Notes under the pieces: generated by a model
The model's input: only the letters and a program-made list of their open reading frames with translations
What the model was told of the DNA's origin: nothing
The model's database searches: none
Translations under genes and position numbers: made by a program
Shown: piece by piece, positions 48,323 to 57,595 of the stretch
How the letters are laid out: each line of letters starts with the position of its first letter
Position numbering within the stretch: the first letter of the stretch is position 1
Assembly (NCBI RefSeq): GCF_913774235.1
Contig: NZ_CAJYDW010000002.1
Span: 1 to 64,000, forward strand
Direction: 5' to 3'
From: an uncultured Pseudomonas sp.
GTDB lineage: Bacteria > Pseudomonadota > Gammaproteobacteria > Pseudomonadales > Pseudomonadaceae
DNA length: 64,000 nt

Positions 48323-49503
48323 GCACGCCGCTGACCTTGCGGGTGCTGGGCACCTCGGTGACCCTGCTCGAACCCATCCGCCAGCGGGCGGAGGCGGAAC
48401 TGGGCATCCGCCTGGTCTACCAGATCCACGACGTCCAGACCGCCCAGCGCATCGCCGTGCTGGAGCCGGGCAGCTACGACCTCTACGACCAGTGGTTCCA
48501 CAATGTCGACTTCGTCTGGCCGGCGCGAGCGATCCAGCCCATCGACATCCGCCGCATCGCGCTCTGGGAGGAGATCAACGACCTACCCAAGCGCGGCCGG
48601 CTACATGCCACGGATCGCCTGGCGCCCGGCTGCCGGCCGTGCGACCGCCTCTATGTGCAGCACGACGGCAGCCTCGGCGGCCAGCCCAGCGAGCGCATCA
48701 GCATGCTGCCGCTGACCCACAACGCCGACAGCTTCGCCTATCGTCCGGAAAGCCTGCCTGCGGCGCTGGTGGGGCAGCAGGAAAGCTGGGCCTGGCTGAT
48801 CGACGAAGGCTGGTGCGGCCACAGCGCCCTGCAGAGCGATGCCGCCATCGGTGCCCTGGACGCCGCCCTGGCGATCCAGGCGGCCGGCCTCGCCCGTTTC
48901 GACGACATCGGTAATCTGCGCCTGGAGGAGATCGATCGCCTGGCCGAGTTACTGGTGGAGCGCCAGCGTCATCGCCACTTCGCGGCGTTCTGGTCCGACG
49001 ACCGCAGCGCCGGCGAGCTGACCCTGGCCGCCGGGGTGGACATCCAGAGTCTCTGGTCGCCCATGCTCATGGCCCTGCACCGGGCGGGGGTGGATTACCG
49101 GGTGGCGGTCCCGCGCGAAGGCTATCGCGCCTGGTTCGGCGGCCTGTCGCTGTCGCGCTGCGCGGAGGGCCGGGTGCGCGACGCCGCCTATGCCTATCTC
49201 AACTGGTGGCTGGCCGGCTGGCCCGGCGCGGTGATGGCGCGCCAGGGGTTCTATATCGCCAATCCGGTGCGGGCGCGGGATCACCTCAGCGCCGCGGAAT
49301 GGGACTTCTGGTACGGCGGCTTGCCGGCCCGGGAAGAGCTCGCCGGCAGCGACGGCTTGCCGCTGATCGAGGTGGGCCAGCGGCGCGAAGGGGGTTCCTA
49401 CGCCGAGCGCATGAGCCATATCGGCGTGTGGAATTCGGTGATGGACGAACACAACTACCTGGTGCGGCGCTGGAGCGAATTCCTGCGCACCACGGCGGCT
49501 TGA
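48319..49503 (+). CDS. PotD-like substrate-binding protein without signal peptide
   Basis: 394 aa. The fold cues of the spermidine/putrescine-binding group are visible (ISMLPLTHNADSFAYRPES, AWLIDEGW, AAYAYLNWWLAGWPG) but the N-terminus MSTPLTLRVLGTSVTLLEP is not a signal sequence. It would stay in the cytoplasm unless exported otherwise. The ATG overlaps the GTPase stop, and it ends the operon. No permease accompanies it. A sensor, chaperone or enzyme derived from a binding protein is possible. Confidence 0.78.
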   Translation: MSTPLTLRVLGTSVTLLEPIRQRAEAELGIRLVYQIHDVQTAQRIAVLEPGSYDLYDQWFHNVDFVWPARAIQPIDIRRIALWEEINDLPKRGRLHATDRLAPGCRPCDRLYVQHDGSLGGQPSERISMLPLTHNADSFAYRPESLPAALVGQQESWAWLIDEGWCGHSALQSDAAIGALDAALAIQAAGLARFDDIGNLRLEEIDRLAELLVERQRHRHFAAFWSDDRSAGELTLAAGVDIQSLWSPMLMALHRAGVDYRVAVPREGYRAWFGGLSLSRCAEGRVRDAAYAYLNWWLAGWPGAVMARQGFYIANPVRARDHLSAAEWDFWYGGLPAREELAGSDGLPLIEVGQRREGGSYAERMSHIGVWNSVMDEHNYLVRRWSEFLRTTAA

Positions 49504-49534
49504 GATGATCCTTTCCAGGCGAGAAGGGCGTGCC

Positions 49535-49608
49535 AGACGCCTTCCTGTACTGTTGCCCAGGCAACAGCTACTGGACAGCTGCCCTTGGGGCGACAGCGGA
49601 AGGCGTCT
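49535..49608. terminator. Branched hairpin structure after the imide operon
   Basis: The outer stem AGACGCCTTCC (49535-49545) / GGAAGGCGTCT (49598-49608) encloses TGTTGCC-CA-GGCAACA (49551-49566) and an imperfect GCTGCC/GGC-GAC-AGC hairpin. TTGCTATTCTTATT follows. Likely a terminator; the multi-branch shape is unusual. Confidence 0.55.
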
Positions 49609-49651
49609 TGCTATTCTTATTAAGTATATGATTTTTAATAATTTTTAGACT

Positions 49652-49666
49652 TGGTTCGGTTCTTGA
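49652..49666 (+). promoter_or_regulatory. Weak sigma-54 promoter candidate before sfnG
   Basis: TGGTTCGGTTCTTGA has GG and TTG at the exact spacing of the TGGCACG-N4-TTGC consensus but lacks the -12 GC (it has GA). SfnG genes are known sigma-54 targets through SfnR, so it is recorded with low confidence. Confidence 0.3.
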
Positions 49667-49729
49667 TTAGAGGCTCAGGGTCACTGTTTCGCTCGTCCCC
49701 GCGGCGAGCCCAACCCGGAGAGCCTTTGC

Positions 49730-50821
49730 ATGTCGCAGAACCCCGTCAAATTCGCCTATTGGGTCCCCAACGTCAGCGGCGGCCTGGTCGTCAGCAACAT
49801 CGAGCAGCGCACCCACTGGGGCATCGACTACAACCGCAAACTGGCCCAGCTCGCCGAGCAGGCCGGCTTCGACTACGCCCTGACGCAGATCCGTTTCACC
49901 GCCGGCTACGGCGCCGAGTACCAGCACGAGTCGGTGGCCTTCAGCCACGCACTGCTGGCGGCCACCGAGCGACTCAAGGTGATCGCCGCCATCCTGCCCG
50001 GGCCCTGGAATCCGGCGCTGGCGGCCAAGCAGCTGGCGACCATCGACCAGCTCACCAACGGCCGCATTGCCATCAACCTGGTGTCCGGCTGGTTCAAGGG
50101 CGAATTCCATGGCATCGGTGAGCCCTGGTTGGAACACGACGAGCGCTATCGCCGTTCAGAGGAATTCATCCGCGCCCTCAAGGGCATCTGGACCCAGGAC
50201 AACTTCACCTTCGCCGGCGACTTCTATCGCTTCCGCGACTACACCCTGAAGCCCAAGCCGCTGCAGCAGCCGCACCCGGAGATCTTCCAGGGCGGCAGTT
50301 CGCGGGCGGCACGGGACATGGCAGCGCGGGTATCCGACTGGTACTTCACCAACGGCGGTACCCGCGAGGAGATCCGCGCCCAGGTGCAGGACCTGCGCAC
50401 CAAGGCCGCGGCGGAGGGGCGCGAGGTCAAGATCGGCGTCAACGCCTTCATCATCGCCCGCGACACCGAGGCCGAGGCGCGCGAGGTGCTGCAGGATATC
50501 GTCGCCCAGGCCAATCCCGAGGCGGTCAAGGCCTTCGGCGAGGCGGCGCGCCAGGCCGGTGCCGCCAGCCCGGAAGGCAAGGGCAACTGGGCGAACTCTA
50601 GCTTCGAGGACCTGGTGCAATACAACGACGGCTTCAAGCCCAACCTGATCGGTACCCCCGAGCAGGTCGCCGAGCGCATCGTGGCGCTCAAGGCCGAGGG
50701 CGTGGACCTGGTGCTGGCCGGCTTCCTGCACTTCCAGGAGGAGGTGGAGTACTTCGGCAAGCGGGTGCTGCTGCTGGTGCGCGAGCTGGAAGCCCGGGCC
50801 GCGGCCCAGGCAGCGGCCTAG
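49730..50821 (+). CDS. sfnG: Dimethylsulfone monooxygenase SfnG
   Basis: 363 aa, the length of known SfnG. The luciferase-like TIM barrel has KFAYWVPNVSGGLVVSNIEQ at the N-terminus, IAINLVSGWFKGEFHGIGEP in the core, and SSRAARDMAARVSDWYF, all like known SfnG. It uses FMNH2 from a separate reductase and oxygen to turn dimethylsulfone into methanesulfinate and formaldehyde during sulfur limitation. First in a possible transcript with the branched-chain-type ABC genes, which start 3 bp after its stop. Confidence 0.93.
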   Translation: MSQNPVKFAYWVPNVSGGLVVSNIEQRTHWGIDYNRKLAQLAEQAGFDYALTQIRFTAGYGAEYQHESVAFSHALLAATERLKVIAAILPGPWNPALAAKQLATIDQLTNGRIAINLVSGWFKGEFHGIGEPWLEHDERYRRSEEFIRALKGIWTQDNFTFAGDFYRFRDYTLKPKPLQQPHPEIFQGGSSRAARDMAARVSDWYFTNGGTREEIRAQVQDLRTKAAAEGREVKIGVNAFIIARDTEAEAREVLQDIVAQANPEAVKAFGEAARQAGAASPEGKGNWANSSFEDLVQYNDGFKPNLIGTPEQVAERIVALKAEGVDLVLAGFLHFQEEVEYFGKRVLLLVRELEARAAAQAAA

Positions 50822-50824
50822 GCC

Positions 50825-51613
50825 ATGGGCGTGAGCCTGGTCAGGCGTCCGGTGCTGCTGGAGGTGAGTGACCTGGCACTGGCCTTCGGCGGGGTCACGG
50901 CCTTCGCCGAGGTGGGCTTCCAGGTGCGCGAGGGCGAGATCTGCGCCCTCATCGGCCCGAATGGTGCCGGCAAGAGTTCGCTGCTCAACGTGATCAACGG
51001 CCTCTATCGGCCACAGCGGGGAGCGGTGCGCCTGGGCGGATCGAGCCGCGCCCTGCGTCGGCCCCAGGCCGCGGCTCACGCGGGCGTCGCCCGTACCTTC
51101 CAGAACCTGGCGCTGTTCAAGGGCATGAGCGTGCTGGACAACGTGCTCACCGGACGCGGACGTCATCGCCGCGCCTCCTGGCCGGAGCAGGTATTCGCCC
51201 TCGGCCGGGCGCCGGCGGAGGAGCGGGCGCAGCGAGAGATCGCCGAGTGGGCGCTGGACTTCCTGCACCTGCGGCCCTGGCGTGACGCCCTGGTGGGCAC
51301 CTTGCCCTATGGCCTGCAGAAGCGCGTGGAGCTGGCCCGGGCACTGGCCGCCGAGCCACGGCTGCTGCTGCTGGACGAGCCCATGGCCGGGATGAATGCC
51401 GGCGAGAAGCAGGAGTTGAGCGGCTACATCAGGGCGATCAATCGTGAGCGCGGAGTGACCGTGGTGCTGATCGAGCACGACATCCAGGTGGTGATGCAGC
51501 TGGCGGACCACGTGGTGGTACTGGACTACGGTCGCCTCATCGCCGATGGCCCGCCCGCCGCGGTGCGTAACGACCCGGCGGTGATCGCCGCCTACCTCGG
51601 TACCCGACACTAG
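50825..51613 (+). CDS. LivG-type ABC ATPase
   Basis: 262 aa. Walker A GPNGAGKSS, signature LPYGLQKRVELARAL, Walker B LLLLDEPMAGM and the LivG-like C-terminus. First transporter gene after sfnG (gap 3 bp). Pairs with the LivF-type ATPase at 54965 to power the LivH/LivM-type permease. Substrate unknown; the link to SfnG suggests a sulfone or other organosulfur compound. Confidence 0.9.
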   Translation: MGVSLVRRPVLLEVSDLALAFGGVTAFAEVGFQVREGEICALIGPNGAGKSSLLNVINGLYRPQRGAVRLGGSSRALRRPQAAAHAGVARTFQNLALFKGMSVLDNVLTGRGRHRRASWPEQVFALGRAPAEERAQREIAEWALDFLHLRPWRDALVGTLPYGLQKRVELARALAAEPRLLLLDEPMAGMNAGEKQELSGYIRAINRERGVTVVLIEHDIQVVMQLADHVVVLDYGRLIADGPPAAVRNDPAVIAAYLGTRH

Positions 51614-51641
51614 GGAATACCTGCGCCTAAGGGAGAAAACC

Positions 51642-52523
51642 ATGGCGTTCTTCTTGGAAGTCTTGCTTGGCGGCCTGCTCGCCGGGGTGATGTACGCCCT
51701 GGTGGCGCTGGGCTTCGTGCTCATCTACCGGGCTTCCGGCGTATTCAACTTCGCCCAGGGCGCCATGCTGCTGTTCGCCGCCCTGACCTACGTCAGCCTG
51801 GTCGAGCGCGGCCTGCCCGGTTGGCTGGCACTGCTGGTCACGGTGGGCGTCATGATCCTGCTGGCGGTGGCGGTGGAGCGCACGGTGCTGCGGCCGCTGG
51901 TGAATCGCTCGCCGCTGGTGCTGTTCATGGCCACCCTGGGGCTGGCCTATTTCATCGAGGGCGCGGCCCAGGCGCTGTGGGGGGCCCAGGTCCACGGCCT
52001 GGACCTCGGCATCGAGGACAGTCCGTTGGAAGTAGGCGGTCTGCTGCTGTCGACCTTCGACCTGTTCGCGGCGATGGTGGCGGCAGTGCTGGTGGTCGGG
52101 CTGTCGCTGCTGTTCGACCGGACGCGGCTGGGCATCTCGCTGCGCGCCGTGGCCGACGATCCCCTGGCGGCCCAGGCCGTGGGCATCCGCCTGCCGCGGA
52201 TCTGGGCGCTGGTGTGGGCGGTGGCGGGCTGCGTCGGCCTGGTGGCCGGGCTGCTCTGGGGCGCGCGGCTGGGCGTGCAGTTCTCGCTGTCGCTGATCGT
52301 GCTCAAGGCCCTGCCGGTGTTGATCATCGGCGGCTTCTCCTCGGTCACCGGGGCCATCGTCGGCGGCCTGCTGATCGGCGCCAGTGAAAAGCTCGCCGAG
52401 GTCTATCTTGGCCCCTTCATCGGTAGCGGCATCGAGAACTGGTTTCCCTATGCCTTCGCCCTGGTATTCCTGCTGATTCGACCGGTCGGCCTGTTCGGCG
52501 AACCCACGGTCGAGCGCGTCTAG
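51642..52523 (+). CDS. LivH-type ABC permease
   Basis: 293 aa, eight predicted membrane helices, with GGLLAGVMYALVALGFVLIY at the N-terminus and the family loop RAVADDPLAAQAVGIRLPRI. Inner-membrane permease of the branched-chain amino acid (HAAT) family. It follows the ATPase gene by 28 bp. Confidence 0.9.
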   Translation: MAFFLEVLLGGLLAGVMYALVALGFVLIYRASGVFNFAQGAMLLFAALTYVSLVERGLPGWLALLVTVGVMILLAVAVERTVLRPLVNRSPLVLFMATLGLAYFIEGAAQALWGAQVHGLDLGIEDSPLEVGGLLLSTFDLFAAMVAAVLVVGLSLLFDRTRLGISLRAVADDPLAAQAVGIRLPRIWALVWAVAGCVGLVAGLLWGARLGVQFSLSLIVLKALPVLIIGGFSSVTGAIVGGLLIGASEKLAEVYLGPFIGSGIENWFPYAFALVFLLIRPVGLFGEPTVERV

Positions 52524-52534
52524 AGGATTCACTC

Positions 52535-53581
52535 ATGACCACCTCCGTCGACGCGCTGGCCGCGCGTCCGCTGTCTCCCCGTGCGCCCGCGATTCGGCCG
52601 GCGCGCCTGGTATTGGCTGCCATTCTGGCCTTGGCCTTTGGCGTGCTGCCCTGGGTGGGCAATGACTATCTGTTCAATGCCCTGCTGATTCCCTTCCTGG
52701 TGCTGGCCCTGGCCGGGTTGGGACTGAATCTGCTCACCGGCTACGCCGGGCAGCTGTCGCTGGGTTCGGCCGCCTTCATGGCGGTGGGCGCCTTCACCAC
52801 CTACAACCTGCAGGTACGCCTCGGCTGGCCGCTGCCGCTGTGCCTGTTCGCCGGTGGCCTGCTGGCGGCCCTGGTCTCCCTGCTGTTCGGCCTGCCCAGT
52901 CTGAGGATTCGCGGCTTCTACCTGATCGTCTCCAGCCTGGCCGCACAATTCTTCATCCTCTGGGCGCTGACCCGCTTCGACTGGTTCTCCCATGGCAACG
53001 CCTCGGGCGTCATCAGCGCGCCACCCCTGGTGCTGCTGGGCTATGACTTCGCGGGGCCACTGGGCCGCTATCTGGCCACCCTGGTGGTGACACTCGTGCT
53101 CTTCGCCCTGGCCGCGCGCCTGGTGCACGGCGAACTGGGCCGCACCTGGATGGCGGTACGCGATCGCGAGACGGCCGCCGCGGTGATGGGGCTGTCGGTG
53201 GTGCGGGCCAAGCTGCTGGCCTTCGCCTTCAGCGGCTTCTACCTGGGCATCGCCGGAGCACTCTGGGCCTTCACCTACCTGGGTACCGTGGAGCCCAACG
53301 GCTTCGACCTGAGTCGCTCCTTCCAGATTCTCTTCATCGTCATCCTCGGCGGCCTGGGCAGCCTCGCCGGCAGCCTCTATGGCGCGGCCTTCATCGTCTT
53401 GTTCCCGCTGTTGCTCTCCAACCTGGCCGGCTGGTTGCCGGGCGATCTCATCGCCGCGGGTCAGCTGGAGAACCTGCAGAAGATGGTCTTCGGCGCCCTG
53501 ATCATCCTGGTGCTGATCAAGGAACCCGAGGGCCTGGCCCGCCTCGCCACCCGCGCCTGGCAACGCCTGCGTCGCGCCTGA
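52535..53581 (+). CDS. LivM-type ABC permease
   Basis: 348 aa. The membrane helices include NLLTGYAGQLSLGSAAFMAV, the hallmark of LivM, and the loop RDRETAAAVMGLSVVRAKLL. Second permease subunit, 11 bp after the LivH-type gene. A GCCGGCG/CGCCGGC hairpin lies 9 bp after its stop, perhaps tuning expression of the next (binding-protein) gene. Confidence 0.9.
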   Translation: MTTSVDALAARPLSPRAPAIRPARLVLAAILALAFGVLPWVGNDYLFNALLIPFLVLALAGLGLNLLTGYAGQLSLGSAAFMAVGAFTTYNLQVRLGWPLPLCLFAGGLLAALVSLLFGLPSLRIRGFYLIVSSLAAQFFILWALTRFDWFSHGNASGVISAPPLVLLGYDFAGPLGRYLATLVVTLVLFALAARLVHGELGRTWMAVRDRETAAAVMGLSVVRAKLLAFAFSGFYLGIAGALWAFTYLGTVEPNGFDLSRSFQILFIVILGGLGSLAGSLYGAAFIVLFPLLLSNLAGWLPGDLIAAGQLENLQKMVFGALIILVLIKEPEGLARLATRAWQRLRRA

Positions 53582-53589
53582 CCCCTTTC

Positions 53590-53611
53590 GCCGGCGGGAA
53601 GGCTCGCCGGC
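53590..53611 (+). promoter_or_regulatory. Intercistronic hairpin
   Basis: GCCGGCG (53590-53596) / CGCCGGC (53605-53611) with an 8-nt loop. Such hairpins between permease and binding-protein genes often stabilise or attenuate mRNA. Confidence 0.4.
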
Positions 53612-53638
53612 CCAACACCCCCAACAAGGAAAGTCTCC

Positions 53639-54961
53639 ATGTTCAAACGTCATCTGCTCGGCAGCCTCGTCCTGGCCCTGGGCCTCACCACCCTCGGCCC
53701 GGTCCAGGCCGCCGGCGAGCAATATTTCCCGCTGCAGAGCTATCGCGTCGGCCCCTATGCCGCCGGCGGCACCGGCTTCTTCGGCGGTTTCATCGACTAC
53801 ATGAAGTACGTCAACGCCAACGGTGGCGTGAATGGCGTCAAGCTGGTGTGGAGCGAGTGCGAGACCGAGTACATCGTCGAGAAGGGCGTGGAGTGCTACG
53901 AGCGCTTGAAGAACGGCCATGACGGCGCGCCCGCCGCGGCCACCAATCCGCTGTCGGTGGGCATCGCCTACGCCACCCTGGAGAGGTCCACCGCCGACCA
54001 CCTGCCGCTGATCACCATCAACCACGGTCGTACCGATTCCACCGACGGCAGCGTCTTCCCCTATGTCTTCCCGCTGCAGCTCAATCCCTATTCGGAGGTC
54101 TCGGCCATCCTCAACTGGATCGCCCAGCAGGGTGGTGGAGTCGACAGCCTCAAGGGCAAGAAGATCGTCACCCTCTACCACGGTTCGCCCTACGGCAAGG
54201 AGACCAACGAGGTGCTGCAGAAGCTGGCGGATCGCTACGGCTTCGAGTTGACCCTGCTGGAGGTGCCCCATCCGGGTAACGAGCAGCAGTCCCAGTGGCT
54301 CAACATCCGCCGCATCAAGCCCGACTGGGTGATCCTACGCGGCTGGGGCGTGATGAATCCGGTGGCGATCAAGACCGCGCAGAAGGTGGGGTTCCCGGTC
54401 GACCACATCATCGGCAACATCTGGAGCAACTCCGAGGAAGACGTCCGCCCGGCCGGGGCGGCGGCCAAGGGCTTCTTGGCCATCACCACCCACCCCTCGG
54501 GTACCGACTTCCCGGTGTTGCAGGGCATCGAACGCGACGTGGTGGCCAAGGGGCAGAGCGACCTGGCCGATCCCAAGCGCTTCGGTACCGTCTACTACAA
54601 CCTCGGGGTGGTCAACGGCATCCTCAACGTCGAGGCGCTGCGCCTGGCCCAGGCCAAGTATGGCGACAAGCCCCTCAGCGGCGAGCAGGTGCGCTGGGGC
54701 TTCGAACATTTGAACCTGGACGATGCCCGCCTGCAGGCCCTGGGCGCCAAGGGTCTGGTGCAGCCGCTCAAGCTCTCCTGCGCCGACCACGAAGGCGGTG
54801 GCGCCATCCGTATCCAGCAGTGGGATGGCGAGAAGTGGAAACTGGTGAGCGACTGGGTACAGGCCGACCGCGCCTTCCTGCGGCCGATCATCGAGGCCTC
54901 GGCGCAGCAATACGCCAAGGAAAAGGGCATCACCCCGCGTGATTGCAGCAAGGAGAGCTGA
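53639..54961 (+). CDS. LivK-like periplasmic substrate-binding protein
   Basis: 440 aa, larger than amino-acid-binding LivK (about 370). Signal peptide about residues 1-24 (VQAAGEQY). Type I periplasmic fold: SYRVGPYAAGGTGFFGGFID..., YMKYVNANGGVNGVKL, and KTAQKVGFPVDHIIGNIWSN. The extra length and FFPLQSYRVGP-type N-terminus fit aromatic or non-amino-acid ligands of the HAAT family. With SfnG upstream, a sulfone, sulfoxide or aromatic sulfonate ligand is plausible. Confidence 0.88.
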   Translation: MFKRHLLGSLVLALGLTTLGPVQAAGEQYFPLQSYRVGPYAAGGTGFFGGFIDYMKYVNANGGVNGVKLVWSECETEYIVEKGVECYERLKNGHDGAPAAATNPLSVGIAYATLERSTADHLPLITINHGRTDSTDGSVFPYVFPLQLNPYSEVSAILNWIAQQGGGVDSLKGKKIVTLYHGSPYGKETNEVLQKLADRYGFELTLLEVPHPGNEQQSQWLNIRRIKPDWVILRGWGVMNPVAIKTAQKVGFPVDHIIGNIWSNSEEDVRPAGAAAKGFLAITTHPSGTDFPVLQGIERDVVAKGQSDLADPKRFGTVYYNLGVVNGILNVEALRLAQAKYGDKPLSGEQVRWGFEHLNLDDARLQALGAKGLVQPLKLSCADHEGGGAIRIQQWDGEKWKLVSDWVQADRAFLRPIIEASAQQYAKEKGITPRDCSKES

Positions 54962-54964
54962 TTC

Positions 54965-55711
54965 ATGACCACCACCCCCTTGCTGGCGGTTGACGCCATC
55001 GAAGTCCGCTACGACCAGGCGATCCTCGCCGTCAGCGGGGTCAGCCTGGAAGTCCAGCCGGGGCAGGTGGTGGCCTTGCTGGGCGCCAATGGCGCAGGCA
55101 AGAGCACCACGCTCAAGGCCATCTCCGGGCTGCTCGGCGCCCAGCGCGGCCAGCTCGTGAGCGGCACCATCCGCTACCAGGGCCAGGATCTGGCCGGCCA
55201 GGCACCGGATACCCGGGTGCGTGCCGGGCTGGTCCAGGTGCTGGAGGGTCGCCACTGTTTCGGGCGATTGAGCGTGGAAGAGAATCTGCTCAGCGGCGGC
55301 TTCGTCCGCCGCCTGGGCCGGGGCGTCCAGCGCACCGAGCTGGAGCGGATCTATGCCTGGTTTCCGCGCCTGGCTGCCAAGCGCAAGCAACTGGCGGGTC
55401 TGACCTCGGGCGGCGAGCAGCAGATGATCGCTCTGGGCCGCGCGCTCATGGCGCGGCCCCGCCTGCTGCTGCTTGACGAACCCTCCATGGGCCTGGCGCC
55501 CCTGGTGGTGGAAGAGATCTTCGCCAGCGTCGCCCGGCTAAACCGGGAGGATGGGTTGAGCGTGCTGATGGCCGAGCAGAACAGCGCCATCGCTCTGGAC
55601 TATGCCCACCAGGCCTTCGTGCTGGAAAGCGGCCGAGTGGTGCAGGCGGGGGTTCCCGGCGAGAGCCTGACGCGGGAGGCGGTGCAGGCGGCCTATCTCG
55701 GGGTGGGTTGA
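54965..55711 (+). CDS. LivF-type ABC ATPase
   Basis: 248 aa. Walker A GANGAGKST, signature TSGGEQQMIALGRAL, Walker B LLLLDEPSMGLAP. Final gene of the five-gene transporter, 3 bp after the binding-protein stop. Works with the LivG-type subunit. Confidence 0.92.
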   Translation: MTTTPLLAVDAIEVRYDQAILAVSGVSLEVQPGQVVALLGANGAGKSTTLKAISGLLGAQRGQLVSGTIRYQGQDLAGQAPDTRVRAGLVQVLEGRHCFGRLSVEENLLSGGFVRRLGRGVQRTELERIYAWFPRLAAKRKQLAGLTSGGEQQMIALGRALMARPRLLLLDEPSMGLAPLVVEEIFASVARLNREDGLSVLMAEQNSAIALDYAHQAFVLESGRVVQAGVPGESLTREAVQAAYLGVG

Positions 55712-55881
55712 GCCAACGCGCGTCTGGTGGCACGAAGTCTTCTCCCAGTGTGCGCGCGACAGAAAGCGACTGGACGATAATCGCCCGGAACCCGCAAATC
55801 AGCGGCATCCGGACGTTCAAGTCGGCGCCATTGGGGTCGATAGCTGAGAGGTCAACCAATTAGCTTTCCTGGGAAGCCTCT

Positions 55882-57504
55882 ATGAATTCCAATAACTACA
55901 GCATAGGCACTCGGGCAGGACTGAGCTTTGCGGTCATCGCCGCGCTGGTGCTCCTGCTCGGTCTGTTCGGTCTCTACAATGCTCACTCGCTGCGCAGCGC
56001 GCTGATCCATACCGAAGACGTCTCCCTGGCGGGTAGTCGCTCGCTGGCACAGATCCGCGACAACCAGTTGGGTATCCGGGTCATCACACTGCGCATGATG
56101 CTCAATCGCGAGCCTGCCGTGCTCCAGCCCACCGTGGACCGGCTCCAGGTATTGCTCGGCCTGTTGGACAAGGCCATGCAGGACTACCGCAAGGTGGTGA
56201 CCGACCAGGGTCGCCCCAGCTTCGAACAACTTGACGCCACCATCGGCAACTACCGAACCCTGCTTGGCCAGTATCGTACCCTGTCAGACCAGGGTGATCT
56301 GGACGGTATGCGCGCGCTGCTCAATGGCGGCATCCAGGACGCCTCGAACAAGACCGGCGATCTGTTCAACGCCCTGCTCAAGACCAACGTCGAGGAAAGC
56401 AACGCCTACACCGCAGAGGCCACCCAACGCTACCAGGCCATCTGGTTCGGTTCGCTGACGGTGCTGGGCGTGGCCCTGCTGCTGACCATCGCGCTGGCCT
56501 GGGGCCTGACCCGCAGCATCGTCAAGCCGCTGCGCGCGGCCATCTCGGCGGCGCGCTCCATGGCCGACGGCGATCTGCGCCAGACCCTGCAGGTGCAGGG
56601 CCGTGACGAACCCTCGCAACTGCTCGAGGCCCTCGCCGGCATGCAGGCGAGCCTGCGCCAGGCGCTGGGGCTGATCAACGCTACCTCGGACCAGCTGGGC
56701 AGTGCCTGCGGGGAAGTCAGTCGCATCACCCAGCGCAACCTGGGCGAAGTAGCGCAGCAGCACGACGAAATCCAGCAGGCCGCCACGGCGGTCAACGAAA
56801 TGACCGCTGCCGTGGAAGAGGTGGCTGGCAATGCCGTGTCCACTTCCCAGGCGTCCGACGACTCCCAACGGATCGCCCAGCGGGGTAGCCAGCAGGTACA
56901 GCACACCCTCTCCACCATTCGTACCCTGGGGCAGGGGATGGACGAGGCGTCGACTGACATCGAGCAATTGGCCGAAGAGTCGCAGAAGATCGGGACGGTG
57001 CTGGACGTGATCCGCGCCATCGCCGAGCAGACCAACCTGCTGGCGCTCAACGCGGCCATCGAAGCCGCGCGGGCTGGCGATGCCGGCCGTGGTTTCGCCG
57101 TAGTCGCCGACGAGGTTCGCGCCTTGGCCGGACGTACCCAGAGCTCAACCGCCGAGATCGAGCAGATGGTCTCGCGGATACAGAACGGCACTCGGCAGGC
57201 GGTGGATGCCATGCAAAGCGGCACGCGCCAGGTGAGCGAGAGCCTGGTCAGCGCCGAGGCCAGTGGCCAGGCCTTGGAGGAGATCAACCAGGCGATCGTC
57301 GCCATCCATGAGCGCAACCTGGTGATCGCCAGCGCCGCCGAGGAGCAGGCCCAGGTCGCCCGGGAAATCGACCGCAACCTGGTGAACATCCGCGATCTCT
57401 CGGTGCGCAACTCGGACGCCTCGTCCCAGGTGGGCAAAGCCATCGACGAATTGAACGGGACCTCGGGTGAGTTGCAGCGAATGCTGCATCGCTTTCAGTT
57501 CTGA
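55882..57504 (+). CDS. Methyl-accepting chemotaxis protein
   Basis: 540 aa. First membrane helix about residues 12-34, a periplasmic four-helix-bundle sensor (about 35-190), second helix about 190-212 ([20 protein letters not shown]), HAMP domain, then the cytoplasmic signalling coiled coil with the tip [19 protein letters not shown]. Signals to CheA. The sensor resembles small 4HB_MCP domains; the ligand is unknown but its place next to a transporter suggests the same compound. Confidence 0.93.
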   Translation: MNSNNYSIGTRAGLSFAVIAALVLLLGLFGLYNAHSLRSALIHTEDVSLAGSRSLAQIRDNQLGIRVITLRMMLNREPAVLQPTVDRLQVLLGLLDKAMQDYRKVVTDQGRPSFEQLDATIGNYRTLLGQYRTLSDQGDLDGMRALLNGGIQDASNKTGDLFNALLKTNVEESNAYTAEATQRYQAIWFGSLTVLGVALLLTIALAWGLTRSIVKPLRAAISAARSMADGDLRQTLQVQGRDEPSQLLEALAGMQASLRQALGLINATSDQLGSACGEVSRITQRNLGEVAQQHDEIQQAATAVNEMTAAVEEVAGNAVSTSQASDDSQRIAQRGSQQVQHTLSTIRTLGQGMDEASTDIEQLAEESQKIGTVLDVIRAIAEQTNLLALNAAIEAARAGDAGRGFAVVADEVRALAGRTQSSTAEIEQMVSRIQNGTRQAVDAMQSGTRQVSESLVSAEASGQALEEINQAIVAIHERNLVIASAAEEQAQVAREIDRNLVNIRDLSVRNSDASSQVGKAIDELNGTSGELQRMLHRFQF

Positions 57505-57546
57505 GGCGTGACCGAAGTCCGGTTAAGCCTGCTCCAGGCTCCCGCT

Positions 57547-57587
57547 CCCGTTGCTACCCTGGGCTGATCTTCCAGGGCAGCAACGGG
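57547..57587. other. Long hairpin before the methyltransferase gene
   Basis: CCCGTTGCTACCCTGG (57547-57562) pairs with CCAGGGCAGCAACGGG (57572-57587), 15 of 16 bp, 9-nt loop. No T-run follows. It may end the MCP transcript or mask the start region of the next gene 8 nt on. Confidence 0.55.
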
Positions 57588-57595
57588 ATTTCGCC

